Below are positions 19,301 through 28,536 of a stretch of 64,000 bases of DNA, in pieces (the stretch's first letter is position 1; every line of letters begins with the position of its first letter). Source of the stretch: Vibrio xiamenensis (lineage in GTDB: Bacteria > Pseudomonadota > Gammaproteobacteria > Enterobacterales > Vibrionaceae); assembly GCF_900100015.1 (NCBI RefSeq), contig NZ_FNDD01000005.1, positions 62,001-126,000 on the forward strand. Reading direction: 5' to 3'. The notes beneath the pieces were generated by a model that was given only the letters and a program-made list of their open reading frames with translations, was not told where the DNA came from and searched no databases. A program made the position numbers and the translations under genes.

Positions 19301-21214
19301 AGCCGCAAAAGCTTGTTGGAAACGATCACGCGCTTCGCCAAGATCAACACTTTTATCACTCTTATGCAGCATCGAAAAATCAAGGATCCAATAAACTTGA
19401 CCATTAGCTTTGTGCACTTCATAAGGAGATTCGCCAATCACACGCAGACCTAAATTCTCCAGCATCGGCATCACATCGGATAGATGGATCGGTTCATCAC
19501 GGTGATAAAGTTTGAAACGCACCGCTTTTGAATCACGGCCCAGTTCTTGTGGCCTGTAGAACAGCATGCCCAATTTGTTGTCATCACTCAGCGCTTCAAG
19601 GCGCACGATGTCATCAACCGCGGAACCAGGCATCACATCTTCTTTATACGATCTTGGAAATGCACGCATGTAAGCTTTTGATAATGAAAGACCTTTGCTT
19701 TCACCAATGTTTGCAACGATCGCTTCAGAGAGTCTGTCGTCCCAAGTAACGGATGCTTCCATCAAATTTTGCTCTATTGTTTTGACATCGACTGGAATGT
19801 TGTTGTTTTCTACACGCACTATGTAGTGTGTACGTGCCAAAGGGCTTTCCGAAAAATACGTGGTGAACTCAACGTCCTGTTCACAGCCGAAAGACTGTTT
19901 AAGAATTCGTTGAGTGTGACGGCGTAACTCGGTGTTATAACGGTCTTTGGTGACATAAACCATGCAACTGAAGAAACGTCCGAATGGGTCTTTGCGTACA
20001 AAAACACGAATTAAATCGCGGTCTTGCATCTGCACAACACCCATTCCAACTTCGAGAAGTTCTTCTTCCCGCGCTTGAAGCAGTTCGTCACGCGGATAGT
20101 TTTCTAAAATATTGTGGAGCGCTTTATAAGAATAGGAACCGTGACGGTATGCACTGGCACTAAGAATGCGTTCAACTTTTTCACGAATCAGAGGAATACT
20201 TTCGACGCTTTGGTTATACACGGCTGAAGTGTAAAGCCCGGTAAAACGATGTTCACCGATCACTTTTCCATTGTTATCAAACTTCTTAATCCCAATGTAA
20301 TCGGTATATGCAGGACGATGAATCCGCGACTGGTAATTGCCTTTGGTCAAAATCAGATAGAAAGGTTTTCTCGCTTCAAGGCGAGCGGACTCTGAAAACT
20401 CGGACAATTTTACACTGCGCACACGCGCCGGATTGGAAAATAATCCAAGCCCAGGCTCTTTGGTTGGACACAACTCAGTTTCATCATCTTGATTGACCAA
20501 GTCGTATTCTTTGTAACCCATAAACGTAAAATTGTGATTCCCTAACCAACGCAGAAATTCGATGGTTTCTTTTGCGCGGTCACCTTCGATGGCAACTTTG
20601 TCTTTCATGGCTTCAACTTCTGCCACGACTTGCGCAAGTTTGTCTGACATTTTTTGCCAATCGTTAACCACTAAACGAGTGTCAGACAAAATACTTAATA
20701 ATTCTTCCTTGAGTGATGTCATCGCCTGTTTGTCACTGAGACGATCGACTTCAATGTGAAACAGTGAAACCAGCTCACCGTCACCACTGTTAATCGCTGT
20801 AATATTCCCTTTTTTAGCGCGTTGAATTTGAGTTGGCCCATGCAACATTAAGTGCGATGCCAGATCCAACCGGCTAAGTGCCATTTTTATCGAGTCAACC
20901 AAAAATGGGCTGTCTGGAAGAACAAGTTCCACAATAGTGTGGGTAGATTGCCATCCTTGGCGACTGATGGTTGGGTTGAAAACCCGAACCGAAATATCCG
21001 AAGGCGTGATGTCTTTGATGTGCTGCCACAAACTCAGAACAGCACCATATAGATCGGACTCATTCCTTTGCATGAGGTCATCATGCGATATGTTGCTAAA
21101 AAGATGTTGGGCGAGTTGGGTTACTAGCGGTTGATCGGCCGGCTCGAGTTTGTCATCAATTAAGTTGTAGACTTTTTCGAGCAGTACCGGCATCAATGTT
21201 TCACGAGCGGTCAT
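16376..21214 (-). CDS. gdhB: Large NAD-dependent glutamate dehydrogenase (L-180 type)
   Basis: A 1,612-residue catabolic glutamate dehydrogenase that deaminates glutamate to 2-oxoglutarate with NAD. The long N-terminal regulatory part (ACT-like segments, about 1-680) precedes the dehydrogenase core, where VPVGAKGGFVCKR carries the substrate lysine and ADKGTATFSDLAN and WNGGIGTYVK are conserved. The ATG at 21214 lies 7 bases after GGAG; a GTG at 21220 is possible but sits too close to it. Length and motifs match the L-180 class of Vibrio and Pseudomonas. Monocistronic. Confidence 0.95.
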   Translation of the reverse strand: MTARETLMPVLLEKVYNLIDDKLEPADQPLVTQLAQHLFSNISHDDLMQRNESDLYGAVLSLWQHIKDITPSDISVRVFNPTISRQGWQSTHTIVELVLPDSPFLVDSIKMALSRLDLASHLMLHGPTQIQRAKKGNITAINSGDGELVSLFHIEVDRLSDKQAMTSLKEELLSILSDTRLVVNDWQKMSDKLAQVVAEVEAMKDKVAIEGDRAKETIEFLRWLGNHNFTFMGYKEYDLVNQDDETELCPTKEPGLGLFSNPARVRSVKLSEFSESARLEARKPFYLILTKGNYQSRIHRPAYTDYIGIKKFDNNGKVIGEHRFTGLYTSAVYNQSVESIPLIREKVERILSASAYRHGSYSYKALHNILENYPRDELLQAREEELLEVGMGVVQMQDRDLIRVFVRKDPFGRFFSCMVYVTKDRYNTELRRHTQRILKQSFGCEQDVEFTTYFSESPLARTHYIVRVENNNIPVDVKTIEQNLMEASVTWDDRLSEAIVANIGESKGLSLSKAYMRAFPRSYKEDVMPGSAVDDIVRLEALSDDNKLGMLFYRPQELGRDSKAVRFKLYHRDEPIHLSDVMPMLENLGLRVIGESPYEVHKANGQVYWILDFSMLHKSDKSVDLGEARDRFQQAFAAIWQGELESDGFNRLVLGASLTGREISILRAYARYMRQVGFPFSQHYIEETLNHYPDLAKALVDLFAARFDPQSKGSKQEQLIINSITEQLDRVESLDDDRIVRRYMEMIVATLRTNYYQRDEQQQAKAWLSLKMRPNEIPEIPQPVPAFEIFVYAADFEGVHLRGGKVARGGLRWSDRQEDFRTEILGLVKAQQVKNTVIVPVGAKGGFVCKRQPGLSNRDEIFAEGQRCYKRFIRALLDVSDNIVDGNIVAPENVVRHDEDDPYLVVAADKGTATFSDLANSVSAEYNFWLGDAFASGGSNGYDHKAMGITAKGGWESVKRHFREMGIDCQTTDFTAVGIGDMAGDVFGNGMLLSKHICLQAAFNHMHIFIDPTPNAQKSWLERERLFNLPRSSWEDYDSALISKGGGIFSRKAKSIVLSPEIQKMLGTKKAALAPNELIKMILKMPVDLLWNGGIGTYVKSSKETHTDVGDRANDVLRVDGRELKAKVVGEGGNLGMTQLSRIEYALNGGRVNTDFVDNVGGVDCSDNEVNIKIFLNGLVANGDMTIKQRNTILNSMEEEVGHIVLEDAYLQSESISVTEQQGISLVKEQIRFIHAMEKSGHLDRALEYIPDDETLLEREKQGFGLTRPELSVLVAYGKMVLKEELAHDDIANDEYHHQQLANYFPTELRRHYVQQMNTHPLRAEIIATALANQMVNEMGCNFVTRLQEETGASVVEVANAYSAAREIYGFEKVFAAIRLLDNKATTSAQYDVIYYVRRTLRRLSRWLLRNNRGSNQSVKDLVKLYQPDVLIITEQLDQMLVPSEVEEHNQMAKAWIEQGIDKQTANYVSRLSSLQSVLDISTVSREKGKSVEQSAKLYFNLGDRLSLHWFLQQINHQAVDNNWQALARAAFREDLDWQQRQLTGQVLSCHLDDKVDVLDALQVWIQTNELALKRWENILNEFKVGSVHEFAKFSVALRELMLLNLNCSANE

Positions 21215-21401
21215 AATCACACTCCAAGATTAGAATTATCTGTTTTTATTAGGGATATTTTAAGCATAGCGCTTAACACTGGTAATGCGGTTTTATTGTA
21301 AAAGCTTTATTGATAAAACGTTATCGCTTTTCCACGCAATGCAGTTGAAATGTTCGAGAATGTGATTGAGGTTCTAATAAAAACTCGGAGCTATAAGCAA
21401 G

Positions 21402-21620
21402 TTATAGCATTTCTAACTTTAGAAATTTATTTTGCTGGTCAGTTGTGAGTCGAAAGCGCCCTTTAACACCTAGTTGAGTCAAAAACGGACGTAATCGTGA
21501 GGCGGGAATTTGTAGGCGTAATCCGTTGTCAGCCATTACGACAACAGCACTTGCCACACCAGAATAGTGCGCGAGGAATGATTGATAAGAAACATTGAGA
21601 TTGAAATAGTAGTAATTCAT
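21402..21620 (-). CDS. DUF2835 family protein
   Basis: A 72-residue protein (MNYYYFNLNVSYQ, then RLQIPASRLRPFLTQLGVKGRFRLT) that matches the small uncharacterised DUF2835 family. It appears to be a compact beta-rich cytoplasmic protein. It lies between pepN and the glutamate dehydrogenase on the same strand, separated from pepN by a terminator. Function unknown. Confidence 0.85.
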   Translation of the reverse strand: MNYYYFNLNVSYQSFLAHYSGVASAVVVMADNGLRLQIPASRLRPFLTQLGVKGRFRLTTDQQNKFLKLEML

Positions 21621-21628
21621 TTAAAAGT

Positions 21629-21666
21629 AAAATGGCCAGTAAAACCTAAGTATTACTGGCCATTTT
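21629..21666 (-). terminator. pepN terminator (symmetric)
   Basis: AAAATGGCCAGTAA and TTACTGGCCATTTT form a perfect 14-bp stem with a 10-base loop, 3 bases after the pepN stop. It ends in T runs on both strands. Confidence 0.9.
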
Positions 21667-21669
21667 CCA

Positions 21670-24276
21670 TTATGCGTCTAGCGCTGTCGTTACTTTTTCA
21701 TAAAGATCTTTGGCGAGATTATCCATCGACTTCAATGCTTCAAGTTCCTTTTTGATTAACGCTTGGCGTTCAACATCGTATTTACGGAATTTTAACAATG
21801 GATCGATAAGACGTGAGGCAACTTGTGGATTGCTGCTGTTCATCTCACGCAGGATTTCACCCGCAAAACGGTAGCCTTCGCCAGATTTCGCATGGAAACG
21901 TACTGGGTTATTGGCTAAAAATGCACCGATTAAGCTACGAGTACGGTTAGGGTTTTTCAAGCTGAACGCTTCGTGTTTCATGGTTTGTTGGATCACTTCC
22001 AGCGCATTTTCGGCTGGGTTTGTACCCTGCAACATAAACCACTTGTCCATAACCAAACCATCGTGTTTCCACTTATCACTGTAATCCGCCATCAACGCTT
22101 CGCGACATGGTAATTGAGCTTGGTTTGCCGCGCTCATTGCCGCCATCGTGTCTGTCATATTGTTGGCAGATTGATATTGCGCTTCAACCAGGTGATTACC
22201 TTGCGCTGTGTGTGCTAGGTAAGAAAGACAAGTATTACGCAGCGAACGTTTGCCGATCGCATCGTGATCAATACTGTATTGCTGTTGTTCTAAACTGCGA
22301 TACACAGCAAGCAACTCATCTTCTAGACTTGTCGCCAGTGTCTCTTTGATGGATTTCAGTACCAAAGCGATCGCATCAACATCAACGCATTGATACCAGC
22401 CTGACACTTCATTATGTGAAGGTAGTGACAACATTTCAGCAATGAACGCAGGTTCCAACTCAGCGCTGAGCAAAACCCCTCTGAAGGCATCAATCACAGA
22501 CTCTGATAATGTGACAGCGTCACCATTTTGTACTGCCGAAATATTGCTACGAATGTACTTCGCGAGCAACATTTGCCCCGCGTCCCAGCGCGCGAATTCG
22601 TTGCGAGCATGTACCATCAAGAAAATCAGTTCTTGGTCTTGGTAATCGTATTCCAAAATAACTGGTGCAGAAAACTCACGCAGTAATGATGGCACAGGTT
22701 GCTCAGATACGTTTTCAAATACGAACGTTTGTTTCGCCTCTTTCACATCCAGTACATGATGAACAGGTTTGCCATCGATAATTAATTCAATTACTTCCCC
22801 TTTACTGTCGTAAAGTTCGATGTCGAATGGAATATGTAACGGTTGTTTTTCGCTTTGATTGTTTGTTGGTTCAGTCACTTGCTCAATCGTTAACGCGTAA
22901 GTTTTTGCGTCAGCGTCGTATTCACTGCTGACAGTAACTTTCGGTGTGCCTGATTGGCTGTACCACAAACGGAACTGAGTTAAATCTACGCCGGAAGCAT
23001 CTTCCATCGCCGACACAAAATCTTCACAGGTCGCGGCAGTACCATCATGACGCTCAAAATACAGCTTCATGCCTTTTTGGAAACCGTCTTCGCCGAGTAA
23101 AGTGTGCATCATACGAATCACTTCACTGCCTTTTTCATACACGGTCAAGGTGTAGAAGTTGTTCATCTCGATCACTTTATCAGGGCGAATCGGATGTGAC
23201 ATTGGGCTTGCATCTTCAGCAAATTGCGGGCCGCGAATAATACGCACATTGTTAATACGATTAACCGCGCGAGAGCCAAGATCAGACGAAAACTCTTGAT
23301 CGCGAAATACCGTCAAACCTTCTTTCAAACTTAACTGGAACCAGTCGCGACAAGTCACGCGGTTACCTGTCCAGTTATGGAAATATTCGTGACCGATAAC
23401 CGCCTCGATACCAAGATAGTCGGTATCCGTTGCGGTGTTTTCGTTCGCAAGAACATATTTGGAGTTAAAGACGTTCAGCCCCTTATTCTCCATAGCGCCC
23501 ATGTTGAAGAAATCGACAGCAACAATCATGTAAATGTCTAAATCGTATTCAAGGCCAAAACGAGTTTCATCCCACTTCATGGAATTAACTAGCGATGTCA
23601 TCGCATGGGTTGCGCGATCTAAATTGCCTTTATCAACAAAGATTTCAAGCGCCACATCACGGCCAGATTTAGTCACATAATGGTCGCGAAGCACATCAAA
23701 ATCGCCGGCCACAAGTGCGAATAAATACGCAGGCTTCGGATGCGGATCTTGCCATTTAACAAAATGACGGCCAGATTCTACTTCGCCTTGGTCAATGCGG
23801 TTACCATTGCTAAGCAAATATGGGTAGCTCGCTTTATCTGCGATAACCGTTGTGGTGTATTTGGCTAATACATCAGGACGGTCTGGATAATAGGTGATTC
23901 GGCGGAAACCTTCGGCTTCACATTGAGTACAAAATGCACCACCGGATTTATATAAACCTTCCAAAGCGGTATTCGCTTCAGGATTAATTTGTGTTACCAC
24001 AGTCAATTCAAATTGTTGTGGTAAGCCATGGATCTCTATGCCGCCCTCGACCAGTTGGTAGTCAGACCAAGCTTCGCCGTTAATGCTCAGAGCTTTAAGC
24101 TCTAATTCTTCACCGTCTAGATACAGAGATGTACTGTCTTTAAGCTGCTTAACTTGCGACACCGCGGCAACCACGGTTTCAGTATCAAACAGATCAAATG
24201 TCAAATCGATATCGGTGATGGAATGAGAGGGAGACTGATAATCTTTACGATATTTGGCTTGAGGAGATTGAGCCAT
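21670..24276 (-). CDS. pepN: Aminopeptidase N
   Basis: An 868-residue zinc aminopeptidase of family M1 that removes N-terminal residues from peptides in the cytoplasm. The GAMEN exopeptidase motif is near residues 257-261 and the zinc site HEYFH near 294-298, followed by the glutamate ligand in LKEGLTVFRD. Both positions agree with E. coli PepN (870 aa). The C-terminal helical domain is complete. An exact matS copy lies within the coding sequence at 22511. Confidence 0.97.
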   Translation of the reverse strand: MAQSPQAKYRKDYQSPSHSITDIDLTFDLFDTETVVAAVSQVKQLKDSTSLYLDGEELELKALSINGEAWSDYQLVEGGIEIHGLPQQFELTVVTQINPEANTALEGLYKSGGAFCTQCEAEGFRRITYYPDRPDVLAKYTTTVIADKASYPYLLSNGNRIDQGEVESGRHFVKWQDPHPKPAYLFALVAGDFDVLRDHYVTKSGRDVALEIFVDKGNLDRATHAMTSLVNSMKWDETRFGLEYDLDIYMIVAVDFFNMGAMENKGLNVFNSKYVLANENTATDTDYLGIEAVIGHEYFHNWTGNRVTCRDWFQLSLKEGLTVFRDQEFSSDLGSRAVNRINNVRIIRGPQFAEDASPMSHPIRPDKVIEMNNFYTLTVYEKGSEVIRMMHTLLGEDGFQKGMKLYFERHDGTAATCEDFVSAMEDASGVDLTQFRLWYSQSGTPKVTVSSEYDADAKTYALTIEQVTEPTNNQSEKQPLHIPFDIELYDSKGEVIELIIDGKPVHHVLDVKEAKQTFVFENVSEQPVPSLLREFSAPVILEYDYQDQELIFLMVHARNEFARWDAGQMLLAKYIRSNISAVQNGDAVTLSESVIDAFRGVLLSAELEPAFIAEMLSLPSHNEVSGWYQCVDVDAIALVLKSIKETLATSLEDELLAVYRSLEQQQYSIDHDAIGKRSLRNTCLSYLAHTAQGNHLVEAQYQSANNMTDTMAAMSAANQAQLPCREALMADYSDKWKHDGLVMDKWFMLQGTNPAENALEVIQQTMKHEAFSLKNPNRTRSLIGAFLANNPVRFHAKSGEGYRFAGEILREMNSSNPQVASRLIDPLLKFRKYDVERQALIKKELEALKSMDNLAKDLYEKVTTALDA
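22511..22523. promoter_or_regulatory. matS: matS site 2 (exact), inside pepN
   Basis: GTGACAGCGTCAC fits the MatP consensus exactly. It lies inside the pepN coding sequence. Confidence 0.85.
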
Positions 24277-24331
24277 GTCTAAATCCTTGTGACTATTTAG
24301 GTTTGAACAGTAAGCTTACCTCTCCCAAAAC

Positions 24332-24364
24332 AAAAAAACGAGGCATAATCGCTTTATACCTCGT
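24332..24364 (-). terminator. Terminator upstream of pepN
   Basis: On the minus strand ACGAGGTATAA and TTATGCCTCGT form an 11-bp stem with one T-G pair, followed by TTTTTTT. It ends the 220-residue secreted-protein gene. Confidence 0.9.
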
Positions 24365-24427
24365 AAATTTACTAGCGATGATGAAATCACCAGCTACATT
24401 GTCTAAATAATACTCAGTGACTAGTTA

Positions 24428-25090
24428 TTACTTAATGCGGTTTAGTACGGCGTAAACATCACCTTCTTCCAATTCCAGCGTCAAGGTATCACGGTTAAGT
24501 GTATACCGAGTGTCATGTTCACCATCCTCATACAAAAGCACTAAGTGATCGCCTTCTGTGTAATACACACCTTGATGAATAGCTTCAGTGCCATTGGTAT
24601 TACTCACGCGGAACATGAACACGAAATCGGGCTGTAATATGAGGTCGACACTATTAAGCTTGCTCGATTCAACATCTTGTCCTGATAAATGTGCACTTGC
24701 CCAGATACCAGCGAGCGAATTTGGAAGCGCCTTAGTAAAAGTAATACCATTTAAATTCAGCATGTTATGATTACTTTCATATTGGTAAGCCTGAGGGTCA
24801 GAACTGTTCACACCAAGAATCAAAGTTTCATCGTTAGCGGTATATAACCCTTCCCAATGGTCCACGCTGTAGTCAAGTTTCTGTATATCAATCGAAAAGT
24901 TGTAGTTGGAATCAAGGCTGAGCTTCACGGCTCGAAAATTCTCAGTCGGATTCTCCATATTAGGATTAATTAAATACCAATCGCCTAATAAAAAAGGCTG
25001 ATCAAATTGAGTGAGGTCACTATTGTCTTTTAGTTTTGTTCCCAGAGCAGGCAAGCTTAAACAAGCGATGATGATCAATGTCCATCTCAT
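24428..25090 (-). CDS. Uncharacterised exported protein
   Basis: A 220-residue protein with a short Sec signal peptide (MRWTLIIIACLSLPALG). The mature part is rich in beta-strand patterns and holds two similar halves, each with an aromatic GxW-like start: GDWYLINPN near residue 37 and GIWASAHLSG near 127. Each half is followed by strands ending LGV or LLYEDGEH. This suggests a duplicated lipocalin-like or barrel fold. I do not recognise the family. A strong GGGGGA motif precedes the ATG, and the gene has its own terminator. Confidence 0.72.
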   Translation of the reverse strand: MRWTLIIIACLSLPALGTKLKDNSDLTQFDQPFLLGDWYLINPNMENPTENFRAVKLSLDSNYNFSIDIQKLDYSVDHWEGLYTANDETLILGVNSSDPQAYQYESNHNMLNLNGITFTKALPNSLAGIWASAHLSGQDVESSKLNSVDLILQPDFVFMFRVSNTNGTEAIHQGVYYTEGDHLVLLYEDGEHDTRYTLNRDTLTLELEEGDVYAVLNRIK

Positions 25091-25180
25091 AAAGCAATCC
25101 CCCGTGCTTTTCTTTAAGCGTAGGTGCCTTGGTCACAAAAAGCGAAAATATTTGACTTAAATCACATTATTAGAAACATA

Positions 25181-25208
25181 AAAAAAGCGAGCGGTATCCG
25201 CTCGCTTT
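25181..25208 (-). terminator. prc terminator
   Basis: AAAGCGAGCGG-TAT-CCGCTCGCTTT is a perfect 11-bp stem with a T run on the minus strand, about 20 bases after the prc stop. Confidence 0.93.
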
Positions 25209-25226
25209 AATACTTTATTACCAAAT

Positions 25227-27224
25227 TCATCCGTTTAGCATATCGACCATGACAGAAACGGATTCATCTAAATACGCATCTGGCTCTTGATAATCTTTAG
25301 GCACGTCGTCCAAAGATTTATAAGTCGGTTTACCTTGCTGTTTTTGACGTTGGTTTATGCGAGATAATTTGCTTTCATCGGCTTCTTTACTTTGCTGCTC
25401 ACGAACTTTTTCGTTTAGTGACAAAGTATTGTCGTCTTTCTCTGCTTTGTATTTCGCAATATCTTGATCAATAAAGTGGAATTCCAAATCTTTCGCGACA
25501 CGCGCTTTATGCTCTGTTTGCAATTTAGCAATCAACGCCTTGTTACGGTGTAACTCTTGATACTTAGCTTTATCGATGCTGTCCCAAGGTAGCGCATTAT
25601 CCTCAACACTTTCCCCTGTTTCGCTTGGCAAAATTGGAGTGGGATATGCGATGTCTGGTGCTACACCGCGATTTTGCGTACTTCCGCCATTGATACGGTA
25701 GAATTTCTGAATCGTGTATTGAACGTAGCCCAACTCATTATCAAACAGATCGTAAATATGATTCAGTGAACGATGCTGTTGCACGGTTCCTTTACCATAA
25801 GAGTTTTCGCCAAGGATAATCGCACGACCATAATCTTGCATAGCCGCGGCAAAAATTTCAGAAGCCGAGGCGCTGTAACGGTTGATCAGTACCGTCATTG
25901 GACCATCGTAACTGCTCTTACCGTCAGTATCGCTATTGACGTTAACACGTCCATAGCTGTCACGAACTTGAACAACAGGACCGCTGGTAATAAACAGACC
26001 TGATAATGCTGTCGCTTCGGTTAGCGCGCCACCACCGTTATTTCGTAAATCAACGATGATACCTTGAACACCTTTCTGTTTAAGTTCGGTGATAAGCTTA
26101 TCGGTATCTTTCGCCAATCCCACGTAGAAACTTGGCACTTCTAAAACGCCGATTTTCTTACCATCTTTTTCAATCAGCTCAGATTTAACCGCTCGGTCTT
26201 CCAAACGAATTTTGTCACGAACCAAAGTGATGATTTGCGCTTTCGCATCTTTGCCTTCAGGGAGAATCTGCAAATTAACCTTAGTACCTTTCGGCCCTTT
26301 GATTAATTGCACGACATCATCCAAACGCCAACCGATAACATCCACCACATCTTCGCCGTCCTGACCCACACCAATGATGCGATCGCCTTCCGCCAACTGC
26401 TTACTGTTAGATGCAGGACCACCAGCGACCAAAGAACGAATCACCGTGTAATCATCGGTCATTTGCAGTACGGCACCGATCCCTTCAAGAGACAGATTCA
26501 TTTCAGTTTGGAACTGATCTGCGCTGCGAGGAGAAAGATAGCTGGTATGAGGGTCTATCGAACGAGCAAATGCGTTGATGTAAAGTTGGAACACATCTTC
26601 GCTATGAGTTTGGCTTAAACGCTTGAGCGCATTATTGTAACGCTTGACCAAGGTTTCTTTGATTTCAGGCCACTCTTTACCCGTCAGTTTGAGATTTAAC
26701 TCGTCGTATTTGACGCGCTTACGCCACAGCTCATTCAGCTCCGCTTCATTTTTCGGCCATGCTTCTTCACTGCGATCAAGTTCAATCGACTCATCGCTGT
26801 CAAACGTCATTTCATTATCAAGCAAAGACAAGGCGTATTTAAAACGCTCATAACGACGTTTGACTGACAAATTGTAAACATCAAACGCAATCTGGTTGTC
26901 GCCCGCTTTCAGTTGGTCATCAAGTTGTACTGACCAATCTTTAAACGAGTCGATATCCGCTTGAGTAAAGACATTTTTATTGTAATCAAGCATCTCAACA
27001 TATCGCTTAAAGATATGCTTAGAAAAATCGTCATTGAGATCGAAGTGCTTGTAATGAGAACGCGTTAAGCGAGAAGTAACACGCTTACTGGCGGTGGTGT
27101 GCTGAGCTTCTGGGGCGAGAACCGGTAAGTCACTAAGACTGATATTTGGTTCTACGGCATTTGCTGAGGCAGCTGCTAGCCAAAGGCTAGCAGCGATTAG
27201 GGTAATTTTTGAACGGCATTTCAT
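25227..27224 (-). CDS. prc: Tail-specific periplasmic protease Prc
   Basis: A 665-residue periplasmic carboxy-terminal protease (S41 family). A signal peptide (about 1-23) is followed by the N-terminal domain, a PDZ domain (about 240-330) and the peptidase core. The catalytic serine is in SASEIF near residue 450 and the lysine in SYGKGTV near 477, as in E. coli (452 and 477). The C-terminal DUF3340 domain is present. It degrades proteins with nonpolar C-termini and acts with NlpI on peptidoglycan hydrolases. It lies 17 bases after proQ. Confidence 0.96.
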   Translation of the reverse strand: MKCRSKITLIAASLWLAAASANAVEPNISLSDLPVLAPEAQHTTASKRVTSRLTRSHYKHFDLNDDFSKHIFKRYVEMLDYNKNVFTQADIDSFKDWSVQLDDQLKAGDNQIAFDVYNLSVKRRYERFKYALSLLDNEMTFDSDESIELDRSEEAWPKNEAELNELWRKRVKYDELNLKLTGKEWPEIKETLVKRYNNALKRLSQTHSEDVFQLYINAFARSIDPHTSYLSPRSADQFQTEMNLSLEGIGAVLQMTDDYTVIRSLVAGGPASNSKQLAEGDRIIGVGQDGEDVVDVIGWRLDDVVQLIKGPKGTKVNLQILPEGKDAKAQIITLVRDKIRLEDRAVKSELIEKDGKKIGVLEVPSFYVGLAKDTDKLITELKQKGVQGIIVDLRNNGGGALTEATALSGLFITSGPVVQVRDSYGRVNVNSDTDGKSSYDGPMTVLINRYSASASEIFAAAMQDYGRAIILGENSYGKGTVQQHRSLNHIYDLFDNELGYVQYTIQKFYRINGGSTQNRGVAPDIAYPTPILPSETGESVEDNALPWDSIDKAKYQELHRNKALIAKLQTEHKARVAKDLEFHFIDQDIAKYKAEKDDNTLSLNEKVREQQSKEADESKLSRINQRQKQQGKPTYKSLDDVPKDYQEPDAYLDESVSVMVDMLNG

Positions 27225-27241
27225 GCGTAGGAGTATCTCCT

Positions 27242-27871
27242 TTAAGCGCGCAGGTGCTCCGCTTTCACAACCATTTGTAGGCCGTTAGAAAGTTGAACTC
27301 GCACATCTTCCTTATTAATTTCAACGATTGTTGCAGCCATATTTCCTTTACCCATGTTGACGTTTACCTGATTACCGACAGTGATTTCGTCTGCATTCAG
27401 AGCTCGCGTTTCAACAGGAGCTTCAGATTTTTGGGTTTTAGCTTGTGGGCGACGAGGTTGAGAAGGCTTTTTCTTAGCTGGTTTTGCTTTAGCTTTAGCT
27501 TCTTCGCGAACTTTTTGCGCTTGCTCTTTACGACGAGCTTGAACGCGAGCTTTGCTTTCTGCAAGAGCTGTTTGAGCATGTTCAACGTGTTCTGCTTCTA
27601 GCTCACCGCACTCATTACCATCGAGATCAACACGAATGGCTCCTGGCTTTACGCCATGAAGATAACGCCATGATGAAGTGTATTGTCTTAACGCCGCACG
27701 AAGCTGAGTTTTACTTACCTTAGGATCGTCAGTTAGACGCTCCGCAAGATCTTGAAATATACCAATTTTTAAAGGTTTTGCCTCACCTTCAAGAGTAAAG
27801 CATTTAGGGAAACATTCAGCAATATATGCAATGACTTCTTTGCTGTTTTTTAACTTTTCAGTGTTTTCCAT
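27242..27871 (-). CDS. proQ: RNA chaperone ProQ
   Basis: A 209-residue RNA-binding protein. The N-terminal FinO-like domain (about 1-120, with [19 protein letters not shown]) is followed by a lysine- and alanine-rich linker (120-155) and a C-terminal Tudor-like domain ([16 protein letters not shown]). ProQ binds many small RNAs and 3' ends. The msrC-proQ-prc order matches E. coli. A nearby SdsR-like RNA gene makes an interaction possible but not shown. Confidence 0.96.
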   Translation of the reverse strand: MENTEKLKNSKEVIAYIAECFPKCFTLEGEAKPLKIGIFQDLAERLTDDPKVSKTQLRAALRQYTSSWRYLHGVKPGAIRVDLDGNECGELEAEHVEHAQTALAESKARVQARRKEQAQKVREEAKAKAKPAKKKPSQPRRPQAKTQKSEAPVETRALNADEITVGNQVNVNMGKGNMAATIVEINKEDVRVQLSNGLQMVVKAEHLRA

Positions 27872-27970
27872 GAGGATTCCTGGTTATAACGGGGTTTTCC
27901 GCGCGCATTAAGATAAATATTTCAGGTATTATAGAGACCTGTAAGGGAAAAACCACTCCATAAACTCAAT

Positions 27971-28444
27971 TTATCCTTCGATAGCGTGCGAATTAAGCAG
28001 CTTTTCGACTTCTTTCATCAAAAACGTTAAACCTTCCTCATCAACCTCACTGAAACGGCCAACTTCTGGACTATCGATATCAAGCACGCCTGCCACTTCT
28101 CCATTAATTTCAAATGGAATGACAATCTCAGAGTTACTGGCAGCATCACAAGCAATGTGGCCTTCAAACTGATGAACATCATAAATACGCTGTACTTGGT
28201 TTTCTGCAACCGCAGTACCACAAACGCCACGTCCAACTGGAATACGCACACACGCTGGATTACCTTGAAACGGACCTAACACTAATTCGCCCTGTTTCAT
28301 TAGATAAAAACCTACCCAATTAAGGCGGTCAAGTTCCATATTAATTAAGGCGCTGATATTCGAAAGGTTGGCAATAAGATCGGTTTCTGACTCGATTAGC
28401 GCGACAGCTTGTTTAGTCAAGCGTTGATAATGTTCTATTTTCAT
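27971..28444 (-). CDS. msrC: Free methionine-(R)-sulfoxide reductase (GAF domain)
   Basis: A 157-residue single GAF-domain enzyme that repairs free methionine-R-sulfoxide. The three cysteines used in catalysis are present at 65, 75 and 99, with the same 10 and 24 residue spacing as E. coli fRMsr (84, 94, 118). The motif PVGRGVCGTAV is conserved. I prefer the ATG at 28444 (MKIEHYQ) over one four codons upstream; the ribosome-binding site is weak for both. It precedes proQ by 99 bases. Confidence 0.92.
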   Translation of the reverse strand: MKIEHYQRLTKQAVALIESETDLIANLSNISALINMELDRLNWVGFYLMKQGELVLGPFQGNPACVRIPVGRGVCGTAVAENQVQRIYDVHQFEGHIACDAASNSEIVIPFEINGEVAGVLDIDSPEVGRFSEVDEEGLTFLMKEVEKLLNSHAIEG

Positions 28445-28536
28445 AACTACATCCATCTGAAAATTAGAGACTTCTATTACTATTGTGCGTACAATTTTTA
28501 ATCACAATTTAAATAGCATTCATTCTCATTAATAAA

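Noticed and set aside
17279..19928. GTGACGGCGTAAC at 17279 and 19916, inside the glutamate dehydrogenase gene, as matS
   Set aside because: Both have A for C in the right arm; identical coding of similar residues can explain them.
28515..28533. Fur box before the ABC exporter
   Set aside because: CATTCATTCTCATT matches only about half of a Fur site.
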